This document shows, in pieces, positions 51,893-59,725 of a DNA stretch of 64,000 bases (positions within the stretch are counted from its first letter, which is position 1; each line of letters begins with the position of its first letter). The stretch comes from Streptomyces atratus (GTDB lineage: Bacteria; Actinomycetota; Actinomycetes; Streptomycetales; Streptomycetaceae). The notes beneath the pieces were generated by a model. The model did not search any database. It was not told the DNA's origin and was given only the letters and a program-made list of their open reading frames with translations. The DNA lies in contig NZ_FPJO01000015.1 of the NCBI RefSeq assembly GCF_900119365.1, positions 1 to 64,000 on the forward strand, given 5' to 3'. A program made the position numbers and the translations under genes.

Positions 51893-52625
51893 CGGCGGGC
51901 ACCTTTCCGCTCCTCTTCCGGGCGGACCGTGCCGCGATCGGGCCGTATGCCGCACCGCCCAGGATGAGTACCACGCCCACGAGCACGGCGCCGAGCTGAA
52001 GCCGCAGCGGTCCCGGCGACGACACCCCGCCGGGGAGGGAGGCGAAGGCCCGCGGACGCTCGACCATGCCGTTCATCGGCCAGGCGACGGCATCCACCCG
52101 GGCCTGAACCGCGTCGCGGGGGACGGAGCCATGTCCCGCGTCGTCCAGGTGGACCCGGGAGTCCAGTGAGGCGGTGCGTTCGTCACCCAGCAGGAAGAGC
52201 TTCCCCTTGGGCACCTCCGCCGTGAAGTTCTCGGCCGAGGCCGGGTCCTTCGTGTGCAGATACGGTTCATCAATGGGCTTGCCGTTGACGGTGAGCCGGC
52301 CGTCCTTCCCGCAGCAGGCGATCTTGTCGCCGCCGATCCCGACGACCCGCTTCACCATCGGCAGGTTGGCGTCCCACGCGGGATCGGTGAAGACGACCAC
52401 GTCGCCGCGGTGCACCTCGCTGCCGTCGATCCGCTGCGCGAGTATCCGGTCACCGGCGTGCACCGTCGGGGTCATCGACTCGGTCGGCACCGTGTACGGC
52501 TTGTACACCACCGCCCCCCAGGCGAACCCGCCGAGGAAGAGCACACAGCCGACGGCCACGGCCAGCCCCGACAGCATGCTGCCGAGCCGGCCGTGGCCGT
52601 CACCCGTACGTCCTTTACCGCTCAT
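51882..52625 (-). CDS. sipZ: Type I signal peptidase, SipZ-like
   Basis: Membrane protease of 247 residues that removes signal peptides from exported proteins. The start at 52625 is chosen because the upstream frame has no ribosome site. The N-terminal anchor is LAVAVGCVLFLGGFAWGAVV. The catalytic Ser50 is in TVPTESMTPT and the catalytic Lys92 in MVKRVVGIGGD. LFLLGDERTASLDSR is the box D/E region. A second hydrophobic helix near the C-terminus (LQLGAVLVGVVLILGGAAYG) is a membrane anchor. It is the most diverged copy of the five-gene cluster. Confidence 0.92.
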   Translation of the reverse strand: MSGKGRTGDGHGRLGSMLSGLAVAVGCVLFLGGFAWGAVVYKPYTVPTESMTPTVHAGDRILAQRIDGSEVHRGDVVVFTDPAWDANLPMVKRVVGIGGDKIACCGKDGRLTVNGKPIDEPYLHTKDPASAENFTAEVPKGKLFLLGDERTASLDSRVHLDDAGHGSVPRDAVQARVDAVAWPMNGMVERPRAFASLPGGVSSPGPLRLQLGAVLVGVVLILGGAAYGPIAARSARKRSGKVPAGAR

Positions 52626-52677
52626 CCCAGCGTCCCCCCACCTCGGAGATCGACAATCGCTGATCCGAGTCGGCACC

Positions 52678-53583
52678 CTACCCGGCGGTACGCCTGCTGG
52701 TCAGCCTCCTGCGGCGCAGCAGTACGAGGGGCAGCGCACCCGCCATACCGAGTGCCCCCGGGGCCAGGCCCGCCGCCGCGGCGATCCCCGGCTGGTCGAA
52801 GGTGTCCGGGACCGGCAGGGTCGACCAGCGGTTGATCGGCCATGCCACCACCACGGCCCGCCCCACCACGTCGTCGACGGGCACGAAGCCCTTGGTCGAC
52901 TCGTCGGTGTGATAGCGCGAGTCCAAGGAGTTCTGCCGGTGGTCGCCCATCACCCAGATCTTGCCCTCGGGCACCTTGAACGGCCCGAAGGGCTTGTCGT
53001 CGCAGGCCGAGTTGCCCGGGAAGATGTACGGCTCGTCGAGCGCCTTCCCGTTGACCTCGACCGGGCCGCCCTTCGCACACTGAACGGTGTCGCCGCCGAC
53101 CGCGATGACCCGCTTGATCAGGTCCTTCTCCTTGGACGACGGCATCAGGCCGATGAAGCTCAGGAAGTCCTGCACCACGTTCGTCTCGGGGGTCGGCTCC
53201 CCGGCCAGCCAGTTGTCCGGATCGTGGAAAACGACCACCTCGCCGCGCTCGGGCTCCCCGCCGAACCAGGGGGTCAGCTTGTCCACCAGCACCCGGTCGC
53301 CCCGCTGGAGCGTGTTCTGCATCGAGTCCGAGGGGATCGAGAACGCCTGCACCAGGAACGTCTTGATCAGCAGCGCGAGAACCAGTGCGACGACGATGAG
53401 CAGCGGCAGCTCCTTCCAGAAGGGACGCTGCTTCCTGACCTTCGCGCCGTCCTCGTCCCTGTCTCCGTCCCCGTCCGGGCCCGGCGCCTCCACCGGCGGA
53501 CCGGAGACAGGCCCAGCGGACCGGTCGGGCCCCTTCGCGGGCTCTTCGTGTCCAGGTCGTGCACCGGCAGCCACGTCACTCAC
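52678..53583 (-). CDS. Type I signal peptidase, duplicate of the SipY-like gene
   Basis: 301 residues starting at GTG 53583. Catalytic Ser87 (SIPSDSMQN) and Lys157 (IKRVIAVGGD) are intact, as are the N-terminal helix (LLIVVALVLALLIKTFLV) and a C-terminal anchor. It is nearly identical to the gene at 54238 through the catalytic half (for example VLVDKLTPWFG and EPERGEVVVFHDP), including long stretches of identical DNA. This indicates a recent tandem duplication or gene conversion. The N-terminal tail and C-terminus differ, so specificity may have begun to diverge. S. coelicolor and S. lividans have four such genes, not five (from memory). Confidence 0.92.
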   Translation of the reverse strand: MSDVAAGARPGHEEPAKGPDRSAGPVSGPPVEAPGPDGDGDRDEDGAKVRKQRPFWKELPLLIVVALVLALLIKTFLVQAFSIPSDSMQNTLQRGDRVLVDKLTPWFGGEPERGEVVVFHDPDNWLAGEPTPETNVVQDFLSFIGLMPSSKEKDLIKRVIAVGGDTVQCAKGGPVEVNGKALDEPYIFPGNSACDDKPFGPFKVPEGKIWVMGDHRQNSLDSRYHTDESTKGFVPVDDVVGRAVVVAWPINRWSTLPVPDTFDQPGIAAAAGLAPGALGMAGALPLVLLRRRRLTSRRTAG

Positions 53584-53672
53584 ATCCAGTCCTCACTCTG
53601 CGCCCACGCCTGCTCCAGGGCCCTGTCCGTTCAAAGGCCCATTGCCCCGAACAACGAGCGGGAGTTCCGCAG
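53581..53672 (-). repeat. Duplicated segment: copy of the 3' end of the SipX-like gene
   Basis: The DNA just upstream of the signal peptidase gene at 52678 matches that just upstream of the gene at 54238 (about 55150-55227): same CACATCC, CGCCTGC, ATTCCC/ATTGCC, AACGAGCGG and TTCCGCAG order. At the second site this DNA lies within the C-terminus of the SipX-like gene. Here it is noncoding, so the duplication copied part of that gene. Confidence 0.7.
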
Positions 53673-53740
53673 CGCTCCTGCGTCCCCGACCGCTTTGCCG
53701 ACCGCGGGCCGCTGGGCATCCCCAGCCTCCCACCACCGAC

Positions 53741-53790
53741 AACCGCCCTCCGGTTGCTCAGCGTGCTCGCCGAGAAACCGGAGGGCGGTT
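53741..53790. terminator. Strong hairpin in the gap between duplicate signal peptidase genes
   Basis: Perfect 15-bp stem AACCGCCCTCCGGTT with its complement (53741-53755 with 53776-53790, 20-nt loop). On the minus strand it stops transcripts from the gene at 54238, leaving about 160 nt for a promoter of the gene at 52678. Confidence 0.75.
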
Positions 53791-53945
53791 CATCCGTACC
53801 GTCCGGCTGGAGCCGAACCTGCCGATCCCACCGTGACGGGTGGTGGCCGGGGCCCACCCGGACGGAGATCTTCACACTCTGCGCAGCTGTACTGATCGGC
53901 CGTCAAGATCCTATGAAGAACACCCGGCGGGAATCCTTGCATTTA

Positions 53946-54141
53946 GACCGACCGGCAATTGGGGGGCGGCGTCGCGGGGCTGGGCACGCACATCTGCCGC
54001 GTTGTCGTCAATCAACAACTTCCCCAAGCTCTCGGCTTCGCTCGAGCAGGGGAGACCCCATTGCGTTGCCTCAATCCTCCGCCTTGCAGCTGCACGCACC
54101 CAGCCCCGCTCCTTCACCCACCCCCCAATTGCCGGTCGGTC
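53946..54141. mobile_element. MITE-like inverted-repeat element, 196 bp
   Basis: The ends are a perfect 21-bp inverted repeat: GACCGACCGGCAATTGGGGGG at 53946-53966 and its complement at 54121-54141. Similarity continues inward with GCGGGGCTGGG and a nearby GCACGCA. The middle holds a second stem (AGCTCTCGGCTTCGCTCGAGC), a motif that I recall as frequent in Streptomyces intergenic DNA. It has no open reading frame, so it would need a transposase in trans. TAG occurs at both outer ends, consistent with a TA target, but no clear longer duplication is seen. Confidence 0.8.
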
Positions 54142-54204
54142 CTACTCGATCTTGCCGATGCCTTGGTCGCAACGACATCAACGACATCACGCACCCTGCC
54201 GGTC

Positions 54205-54227
54205 GGCATGATTCAACGGATCATGCC
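54205..54227 (-). terminator. Terminator hairpin after the SipY-like gene
   Basis: 8-bp stem GGCATGAT/ATCATGCC (54205-54212 with 54220-54227), 10 nt after the stop codon at 54238. Confidence 0.65.
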
Positions 54228-54237
54228 AGGCCATCGG

Positions 54238-55152
54238 TCACCGCTGCCGACCGGAATCCAGGCCGGCCCGCCTGCGCCGCCAGAGCACGATCGGCACGGC
54301 TCCGGCGATGCCGATCGCGCCGGGCGCCACGGCCATCGCCGCGTTCAGGCCCGGCTGGTCGAAGGTCTTCGGGACGGGCAGGGTCGCCCAGCGGTTGATC
54401 GGCCACGCCACGACGATGGCCCGGCCGACCACCTCGTCGTTGGAGACCGTGCCGTCGCCCGGCAGCTCCTGGTGGTAGCGGGAGTCGCGGGAGTCCTGTC
54501 GGTGGTCGCCCATCACCCAGATCCGGCCCTCGGGCACCTTGATCGGGCCGAAGGGCGCGTCGTTGCAGGGGGTGTTGCCCGGGAAGATGAACGACTGCTC
54601 GTCCAAGGCCGTGCCGTTGACCACGACCGGGCCGTTCTCCTTGCACTCCACCGTGTCGCCGCCGATGGCGATGACCCGCTTGATCAGGTCCTTCTCCTCG
54701 GTGGACGGCATCAGCCCGATGAAGCTGAGAACCTTCTGGACCACATTCGGATGGACCTCCGGGGTCTCGTCCAGCCAGCCGCCCGGGTCGTGGAAGACCA
54801 CGACCTCGCCACGCTCGGGCTCCGCGCCGAACCAGGGGGTCAGCTTGTCCACCAGCACCCGGTCGCCCCGCTGGAGCGTGTTCTGCATCGAGTCCGAGGG
54901 GATCGAGAACGCCTGCACCAGGAACGTCTTGATCAGCAGCGCGAGAACGAGTGCGATGACGATGAGCAGCGGCAGCTCCTTCCAGAAGGAGCGTGGCTTC
55001 TTCGCCGGCCTGCCACCGCCGTCCGGGGTGTCGCCGTCACTCCCCGCGTGGCCCGTCGCCCCGGCAGACCCGGCATTGCCCGAATGATCCGGCCGGTCCT
55101 CGGGTTCTTCGTGTCCGGATCGTGCACCGACGGCCAAATCCCCCACATCCAC
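54238..55152 (-). CDS. sipY: Type I signal peptidase, SipY-like
   Basis: 304 residues starting at GTG 55152. The anchor helix is LLIVIALVLALLIKTFLV. Catalytic Ser88 lies in SIPSDSMQN and catalytic Lys in IKRVIAIGGD. The C-terminal helix (LNAAMAVAPGAIGIAGAVPI) is followed by RRRR and is a second anchor. The N-terminal 50 residues are acidic and flexible. Its start lies inside the end of the SipX-like gene (116-nt overlap). It is the presumed parent of the duplicate at 52678. Confidence 0.93.
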   Translation of the reverse strand: MDVGDLAVGARSGHEEPEDRPDHSGNAGSAGATGHAGSDGDTPDGGGRPAKKPRSFWKELPLLIVIALVLALLIKTFLVQAFSIPSDSMQNTLQRGDRVLVDKLTPWFGAEPERGEVVVFHDPGGWLDETPEVHPNVVQKVLSFIGLMPSTEEKDLIKRVIAIGGDTVECKENGPVVVNGTALDEQSFIFPGNTPCNDAPFGPIKVPEGRIWVMGDHRQDSRDSRYHQELPGDGTVSNDEVVGRAIVVAWPINRWATLPVPKTFDQPGLNAAMAVAPGAIGIAGAVPIVLWRRRRAGLDSGRQR

Positions 55153-56122
55153 TCCTTATTCCGTGCCACCGCCTGCGCCCTAGCCGGTGCAGGCCCACCA
55201 TTCCCATAACGAGCGGAAGTTCCGCAGGGGTCGGGAGAGGACTCATTCCGTTCGGATCCCGGGACGACACACTATTCGACGGGCCCGGCGCGGCAGCTGT
55301 CCCGGCGCGCGCGTCCGGGACCTGGCCGAAGGTTGTCGGCTCCTCCAGTTTTCGCCAGTGGCCGAAGGGCCAGGCGATCACGACGGCCCGTCCCACGACC
55401 TGGTCCTCGGAGACCGTGCCGTGTTCCGGCTCGTCCAGGTGATAGCGGGAATCGGCGGAGTCGGACCGGTGGTCGCCCATCACGAAGATCCGGCCCTGCG
55501 GAACCTTTACCTCGAATTTGATGAGGGAGGGAGGGTTCCCCGGATACAGATAGGGCTCGTCGAGCGGTACACCGTTGACGTTGATCCGGCCGTCCTTGCC
55601 GCAGCACTCCACCGTGTCGCCGCCGACCGCGATCACCCGCTTGATCAGATCCTGTTCGTCGTCGGAGGGCAGCAGCCCGATGAAGGTCAGCACCTCCTTC
55701 GCCTGCTTGACGACGACGGGCGACTCCTTCTTGCCGACGTTCTCCTGGTTCAGCCAGCGCCCCGGGTCCTTGAAGACGACGACGTCGCCGCGCTCGGGCC
55801 TGGATCCGAACCAGGGCGTCAGTTTGTCCACGAGCACCCGGTCACCGATCCGGATGGTCTGCTCCATCGATCCCGAAGGGATCACGAAGGCCTGCACCAG
55901 GAAGGTCTTGAGCACGAGCGCGATCAGCAGCGCCACGAGGACGAGCAGCGGGATCTCCCCCACGGCGGCCCCGCGCCGCCGTCGCCGGACCTTGCGGGCC
56001 AGCTTCCGCCGCTCCGCCCTGGTGGGCAGCGAACGCGCGGCCGTCGGCCCGGTACCGGGCGGCGGTATTCCCGGGCCGGACGACCCGCGCCGTCCGCGGC
56101 CGCGGTTACCCACGACCCCCAC
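55037..56122 (-). CDS. sipX: Type I signal peptidase, SipX-like
   Basis: 361 residues from an ATG at 56122 overlapping the neighbouring peptidase gene by 17 nt. A basic N-terminus (RAERRKLARKVRRRRRGAA) precedes the anchor LLVLVALLIALVLKTFLV. Catalytic Ser85 is in VIPSGSMEQT and the catalytic Lys in IKRVIAVGGD. Box D/E is IFVMGDHRSDSADSRYH. After the catalytic domain an unusually long C-terminus (about 80 residues, ending in Arg/Gly/Cys-rich sequence) overlaps the start of sipY by 116 nt. The last 40 residues look like a chance reading of the sipY leader, so the natural end may have been lost. Confidence 0.88.
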   Translation of the reverse strand: MGVVGNRGRGRRGSSGPGIPPPGTGPTAARSLPTRAERRKLARKVRRRRRGAAVGEIPLLVLVALLIALVLKTFLVQAFVIPSGSMEQTIRIGDRVLVDKLTPWFGSRPERGDVVVFKDPGRWLNQENVGKKESPVVVKQAKEVLTFIGLLPSDDEQDLIKRVIAVGGDTVECCGKDGRINVNGVPLDEPYLYPGNPPSLIKFEVKVPQGRIFVMGDHRSDSADSRYHLDEPEHGTVSEDQVVGRAVVIAWPFGHWRKLEEPTTFGQVPDARAGTAAAPGPSNSVSSRDPNGMSPLPTPAELPLVMGMVGLHRLGRRRWHGIRSGCGGFGRRCTIRTRRTRGPAGSFGQCRVCRGDGPRGE

Positions 56123-56876
56123 CCGGCGCCCGTACGGCGGAGAAGGCGGCGCTGTCCGGCAGCGAGCCCACCCGGCTGGGCGGCCAGCCGATCCAGTCCA
56201 CCCTGCCGATCACCATGTCGACGGGGACCATGCCGCCGCCCGGCTCGCCCAGGTGGTCACGCGAGTCGCGGGAGTTGCTCCGGTGGTCGCCCATCATCCA
56301 CAGCGTGCCGTCGGGGACGACGATGTCGAAGCGGACCTCGGAGGCCGCGTCCCCCGGATACAGGTAGCCCTCGGCGACCGGCCGGCCGTTCACCTCGACC
56401 CGGCCCCGCTTGTCGCAGCAGACCACCCGGTCACCGCCCACGCCCACCACCCGCTTCACGTAGTCGGTCTCGACGGGCTCCACGAGGCCCAGGGACGCGG
56501 CCACCGAGTGCACCAGACCGGTGACGGGGTTCTGCTGCGGGGGCTCCTGCACAAAGGATCCGGTGCCGTCAAAGACCACCACGTCGCCGCGTTGCGGCAC
56601 GGAGCCGGAACGGTAGGCCAGTTTGTTCACCAGCACCCGGTCCCCCACCCGCAGCGTGGGCTCCATCGAGCCGCTGGGGATCAGGAAGGGCTGCACCACG
56701 TAGTTGCTCAGGAGCAGTACGAAGACCGCGCAGACGGCGCCGAGCGCCGCGGTCCGGCGCCAGGTCATCGGGGCGGCCGGCCGGTCCGGGATACGCGAGG
56801 AGCGCGACCCCTCCTCCGGCGCCGTTGCGGGTGCGGAGGAGCGGTCGCGCTCCGAGGGCTTTGCTTCCGTGTCCAT
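56106..56876 (-). CDS. sipW: Type I signal peptidase, SipW-like
   Basis: 256 residues. A single membrane anchor (AALGAVCAVFVLLLSNYVV) precedes catalytic Ser70 (LIPSGSMEPT) and the catalytic Lys in VKRVVGVGGD. Box D/E is LWMMGDHRSNSRDSRDH. It lacks the C-terminal anchor found in the other copies, as reported for SipW of S. lividans (from memory). It is the first of the sip genes after rplS (45-nt gap), likely the same transcript start region. It overlaps the SipX-like gene by 17 nt. Confidence 0.92.
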   Translation of the reverse strand: MDTEAKPSERDRSSAPATAPEEGSRSSRIPDRPAAPMTWRRTAALGAVCAVFVLLLSNYVVQPFLIPSGSMEPTLRVGDRVLVNKLAYRSGSVPQRGDVVVFDGTGSFVQEPPQQNPVTGLVHSVAASLGLVEPVETDYVKRVVGVGGDRVVCCDKRGRVEVNGRPVAEGYLYPGDAASEVRFDIVVPDGTLWMMGDHRSNSRDSRDHLGEPGGGMVPVDMVIGRVDWIGWPPSRVGSLPDSAAFSAVRAPGGGRG

Positions 56877-56921
56877 CGGGGCCAGAGCCTATCCGGCCGT
56901 CCTGTGGACCTGGGAGTCAGC

Positions 56922-57272
56922 TCAGTTGTCGCGCTTCTCCTTGATCTTCGCGGCCTTGCCGCGCAGCTCACGGAGGTAGTACAGCTTGGCGCGACGGACG
57001 TCACCGCGGGTGACGAGCTCGATCTTCTCGAAGATCGGGCTGTGCACCGGGAAGGTGCGCTCGACGCCGACGCTGAAGGAGACCTTGCGGACCGTGAAGG
57101 TCTCGCTGACGCCCGCACCCTGGCGACGGATGACTACGCCCTTGAACTGCTGGATACGGGAGCGGTTGCCCTCGATCACTCGGACGTGGACGTTGACGGT
57201 GTCACCGGGGCGGAACGACGGGATGTCGGTACGCAGCGATGCGGCGTTGACGCCATCGAGCAGGGAAGCCAT
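56922..57272 (-). CDS. rplS: 50S ribosomal protein L19
   Basis: 116 residues from the ATG at 57272; a longer reading starting at 57299 is not supported. L19 signature: LRTDIPSFRPGDTVNVHVRV, GNRSRIQQFKGVVIRRQGAGVSETFTVRKVS and a C-terminal basic end (VRRAKLYYLRELRGKAAKI). Located between trmD and the signal peptidase cluster, as in other streptomycetes. A 128-nt gap to trmD suggests a separate promoter or leader. Confidence 0.98.
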   Translation of the reverse strand: MASLLDGVNAASLRTDIPSFRPGDTVNVHVRVIEGNRSRIQQFKGVVIRRQGAGVSETFTVRKVSFSVGVERTFPVHSPIFEKIELVTRGDVRRAKLYYLRELRGKAAKIKEKRDN

Positions 57273-57400
57273 GTTGTCTGCTTTCTTCGCCGATGCCACA
57301 GGTCATCGACGGGAGAGAGTGAGAAATGGGGGTGCTGATCGCGTCGGGCGGACGTCGTTCCCCCTGTGGCAGGGGCGTACACCGGACGTACAGCAGCGGC

Positions 57401-58222
57401 CTATTCTTCCACGGCCTCGGGCCTGCGCCAAAATCGGCCACCGGGCTCGGGTGTCCAGCCGAGGATGGAGAGCATCTCGCGGTCCTTCTTGTCGAACCCC
57501 GCGGCGTCGCAGCGCTCGATCAGATCGGGCCGGTTGAGGGCGGTACGACGGAACGCCTCGTCCCGGCGCCAGCGGGCGATCCGCCCGTGGTGACCGCTGA
57601 GCAGCACCTCGGGGATCTCCCGGCCGCGCCACTCGGGGGGCTTGGTGTAGACGGGCCCCTCCAGCAGATTGGCCATCGCGCCGGGGGCGAAGGAGTCGTC
57701 CCGGTGCGATTCGGCGTTGCCGAGCACCCCGGGCAGCAGCCGGGCGACCGCCTCCGTGATCACCAGTACCGCTGCTTCCCCACCGGCCAGCACATAGTCG
57801 CCGATGGACACCTCGATCACCGGCATCCGGGTGGCGTACTCGTCCATCACTCGCCGGTCGATGCCCTCGTAGCGGGCCGGCGTGAAGATCAGCCACGGCC
57901 GCTCGGAGAGCTCGACGGCGAGCTCCTGGGTGAACGGACGGCCGCTCGGCGTCGGCACCACGAGCACCGGCGAGTGCGCCCCGGCCTCGTATCCGCCGGC
58001 CAGGGCGTCGTCCAGCGCCTCGCCCCACGGCTCGGTCTTCATGACCATGCCGGGGCCGCCGCCGTACGGGGTGTCGTCGACGGTGTTGTGCCGGTCGTAG
58101 GTCCAGTCGCGCAGGTCGTGCACATGGACGTCGAGGCGCCCGCGTGCGCGGGCCTTGCCGACGAGGGAGACGTTCAGCGGTTCCAGGTACTCGGGGAAGA
58201 TCGTGACGACATCGAGGCGCAT
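57401..58222 (-). CDS. trmD: tRNA (guanine-N1)-methyltransferase TrmD
   Basis: SPOUT-class methyltransferase of 273 residues that makes m1G37 in tRNA, preventing frameshifts. The N-terminal trefoil-knot domain has MRLDVVTIFPEY, DDTPYGGGPGMVMK, ARYEGIDRRVMDEY, and IGDYVLAGGEAAVLVITEAVARLLPGVLG. The C-terminal part has YTKPPEWRGREIPEVLLSGHHGRIARWRRDEA. The gene overlaps rimM by one base and forms the usual rpsP-khpA-rimM-trmD-rplS group. Confidence 0.98.
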   Translation of the reverse strand: MRLDVVTIFPEYLEPLNVSLVGKARARGRLDVHVHDLRDWTYDRHNTVDDTPYGGGPGMVMKTEPWGEALDDALAGGYEAGAHSPVLVVPTPSGRPFTQELAVELSERPWLIFTPARYEGIDRRVMDEYATRMPVIEVSIGDYVLAGGEAAVLVITEAVARLLPGVLGNAESHRDDSFAPGAMANLLEGPVYTKPPEWRGREIPEVLLSGHHGRIARWRRDEAFRRTALNRPDLIERCDAAGFDKKDREMLSILGWTPEPGGRFWRRPEAVEE

Positions 58223-58803
58223 CAGGCGTCCTTCCCGGCCGCGGGAGCCCCGTCGTCGCCCTCTTCGTCCCGCGCGGAGGCGATCACGGCCTGGCTCGCG
58301 TCGATCAGGCCGGGCGGCGGGGTGATCACCGCGCGCTGCTCCGCCAGATCGATCTCGGTGACGATCTCCTCGACGAACGGGATCATCACCTCGCTGCCGT
58401 CCGGCCGCTCGACGATGAAGAGGTCCTGGGACGGCAGGTGGGTGATCTCGGTGATCCGGCCGATCGCGGTGCCGTCGGCGAGGACCACGTCGAGGTCCAT
58501 CAGCTGATGGTCGTAGAACTCCTCGGGGTCCTCGGGGAGTTCCGCCGGGTCGACCTCGGCGATCAGGAGCGTGTTGCGCAGGGCCTCGGCAGCCGTACGG
58601 TCGCGGACGCCCTCGAAGCGCAGCAGCAGCCGTCCGCTGTGCACCCGGCCGGTCTCGATCGTCAGCGGTCCGGCGCCGGCCGGTTCGGTGGCGAGCACGG
58701 CCCCGGGCCCGAGCCGCAGCTCCGGCTCGTCCGTACGGACCTCGACGGTGACCTCGCCCTTGATGCCATGGGCACGGCCGATCCGCGCGACTACCAACTG
58801 CAC
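58222..58803 (-). CDS. rimM: Ribosome maturation factor RimM
   Basis: 193 residues from the GTG at 58803, with ACAGGAG upstream; an in-frame extension to 58926 crosses a hairpin and is rejected. The RimM N-terminal domain starts QLVVARIGRAHGIKGEVTVE, and the PRC-barrel domain has YDHQLMDLDVVLADGTAIG and IPFVEEIVTEID. It binds S19 and helps 30S assembly. Stop overlaps the trmD start by one base. Confidence 0.96.
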   Translation of the reverse strand: MQLVVARIGRAHGIKGEVTVEVRTDEPELRLGPGAVLATEPAGAGPLTIETGRVHSGRLLLRFEGVRDRTAAEALRNTLLIAEVDPAELPEDPEEFYDHQLMDLDVVLADGTAIGRITEITHLPSQDLFIVERPDGSEVMIPFVEEIVTEIDLAEQRAVITPPPGLIDASQAVIASARDEEGDDGAPAAGKDA

Positions 58804-58828
58804 CTTGTGTCTCTCCTGTCGTACGACG

Positions 58829-58865
58829 ACGGGCCGGGGCGGGCGCATGGCCCTCCCCGGCCCGT
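58829..58865 (-). terminator. Hairpin between khpA and rimM
   Basis: 11-bp perfect stem ACGGGCCGGGG/CCCCGGCCCGT (58829-58839 with 58855-58865), 18 nt after the khpA stop. Partial termination inside the operon is likely but untested. Confidence 0.6.
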
Positions 58866-58882
58866 GCCGGTGTTCAACTCTG

Positions 58883-59122
58883 TCAGCGAACCTGATCCAC
58901 ATCGACGAGGTCGACGCGGATGCCACGGCCGCCGATGGCGCCCACGACGGTGCGCAGCGCGCGTGCGGTGCGGCCGTTGCGGCCGATCACCTTGCCGAGG
59001 TCGTCGGGATGGACCCGGACCTCCAGCACGCGGCCACGGCGCAGGTTGCGCGAGGCGACCTGCACATCGTCAGGGTTGTCGACGATGCCCTTCACGAGGT
59101 GCTCGAGAGCCTCCTCGAGCAT
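58883..59122 (-). CDS. khpA: KH-domain RNA-binding protein KhpA
   Basis: 79 residues, the usual KhpA length. KH signature: EVRVHPDDLGKVIGRNGRTARALRTVVGA. It binds RNA, in other bacteria partnered with KhpB. Located 2 nt after rpsP, the conserved position. Confidence 0.95.
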   Translation of the reverse strand: MLEEALEHLVKGIVDNPDDVQVASRNLRRGRVLEVRVHPDDLGKVIGRNGRTARALRTVVGAIGGRGIRVDLVDVDQVR

Positions 59123-59124
59123 GC

Positions 59125-59568
59125 TCAGGCCTCGGTCGACTCGGCGGGCGCAGCCGCGTCAGCAGCCTCGTCCGCCTTCTTGTCGGACTTCTTCGCCTTC
59201 TGCGTGATGGCCTCGCCCTTGGACTCGTCGCCGCCGTCCTTGGTCAGGGCCTCGAACAGGGCGCGCTTGTCGGCCTTGGGCTCCGGCTGCAGCAGCGGCG
59301 CGGGGGCCGGGAGACCCTTGTGGGCCTGCCAGTCACCGGTGAGCTTCAGGATCGCGAGAACCGGCTCGGTCGGCTGGGCGCCGACGGACAGCCAGTACTG
59401 CGCACGCTCCGAGTTGACCTCGATGCGCGAGGGGTTCTGCACCGGGTGGTACAGGCCGATCTCCTCGATGGCCCGGCCGTCACGGCGGGTACGGGAGTCG
59501 GCGACGACGATGCGGTAGTGAGGCGAACGGATCTTGCCCAGACGCTTCAGCTTGATCTTGACTGCCAC
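59125..59568 (-). CDS. rpsP: 30S ribosomal protein S16
   Basis: 147 residues from a GTG at 59568; the S16 core covers about 80 residues (AVKIKLKRLGKIRSPHYRIVVADSRTRRDGRAIEEIG, then YHPVQNPSRIEVNSERA and YWLSVGAQPTEPVLAILK). The Streptomyces-type C-terminal extension (about 60 residues, Lys/Ala-rich, KKSDKKADEAADAAAP) follows. First gene of the rpsP-khpA-rimM-trmD group; the upstream 157-bp gap to the SprT-like gene holds the promoter. Confidence 0.97.
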   Translation of the reverse strand: MAVKIKLKRLGKIRSPHYRIVVADSRTRRDGRAIEEIGLYHPVQNPSRIEVNSERAQYWLSVGAQPTEPVLAILKLTGDWQAHKGLPAPAPLLQPEPKADKRALFEALTKDGGDESKGEAITQKAKKSDKKADEAADAAAPAESTEA

Positions 59569-59725
59569 GGAAGTGGTGTCTCCTGGTCTATGACGTGGTT
59601 GGGCACAACGAAGATGCCACGTGGGGTTGCGGTACTCGGGTGCCCGATGGACGCGTCAGCCGGAGGAGAGAGGGGTCCTGTGCGACTGTCGAGTACAGCT
59701 AGCCATTGTGCCACACCGCGTCGGG

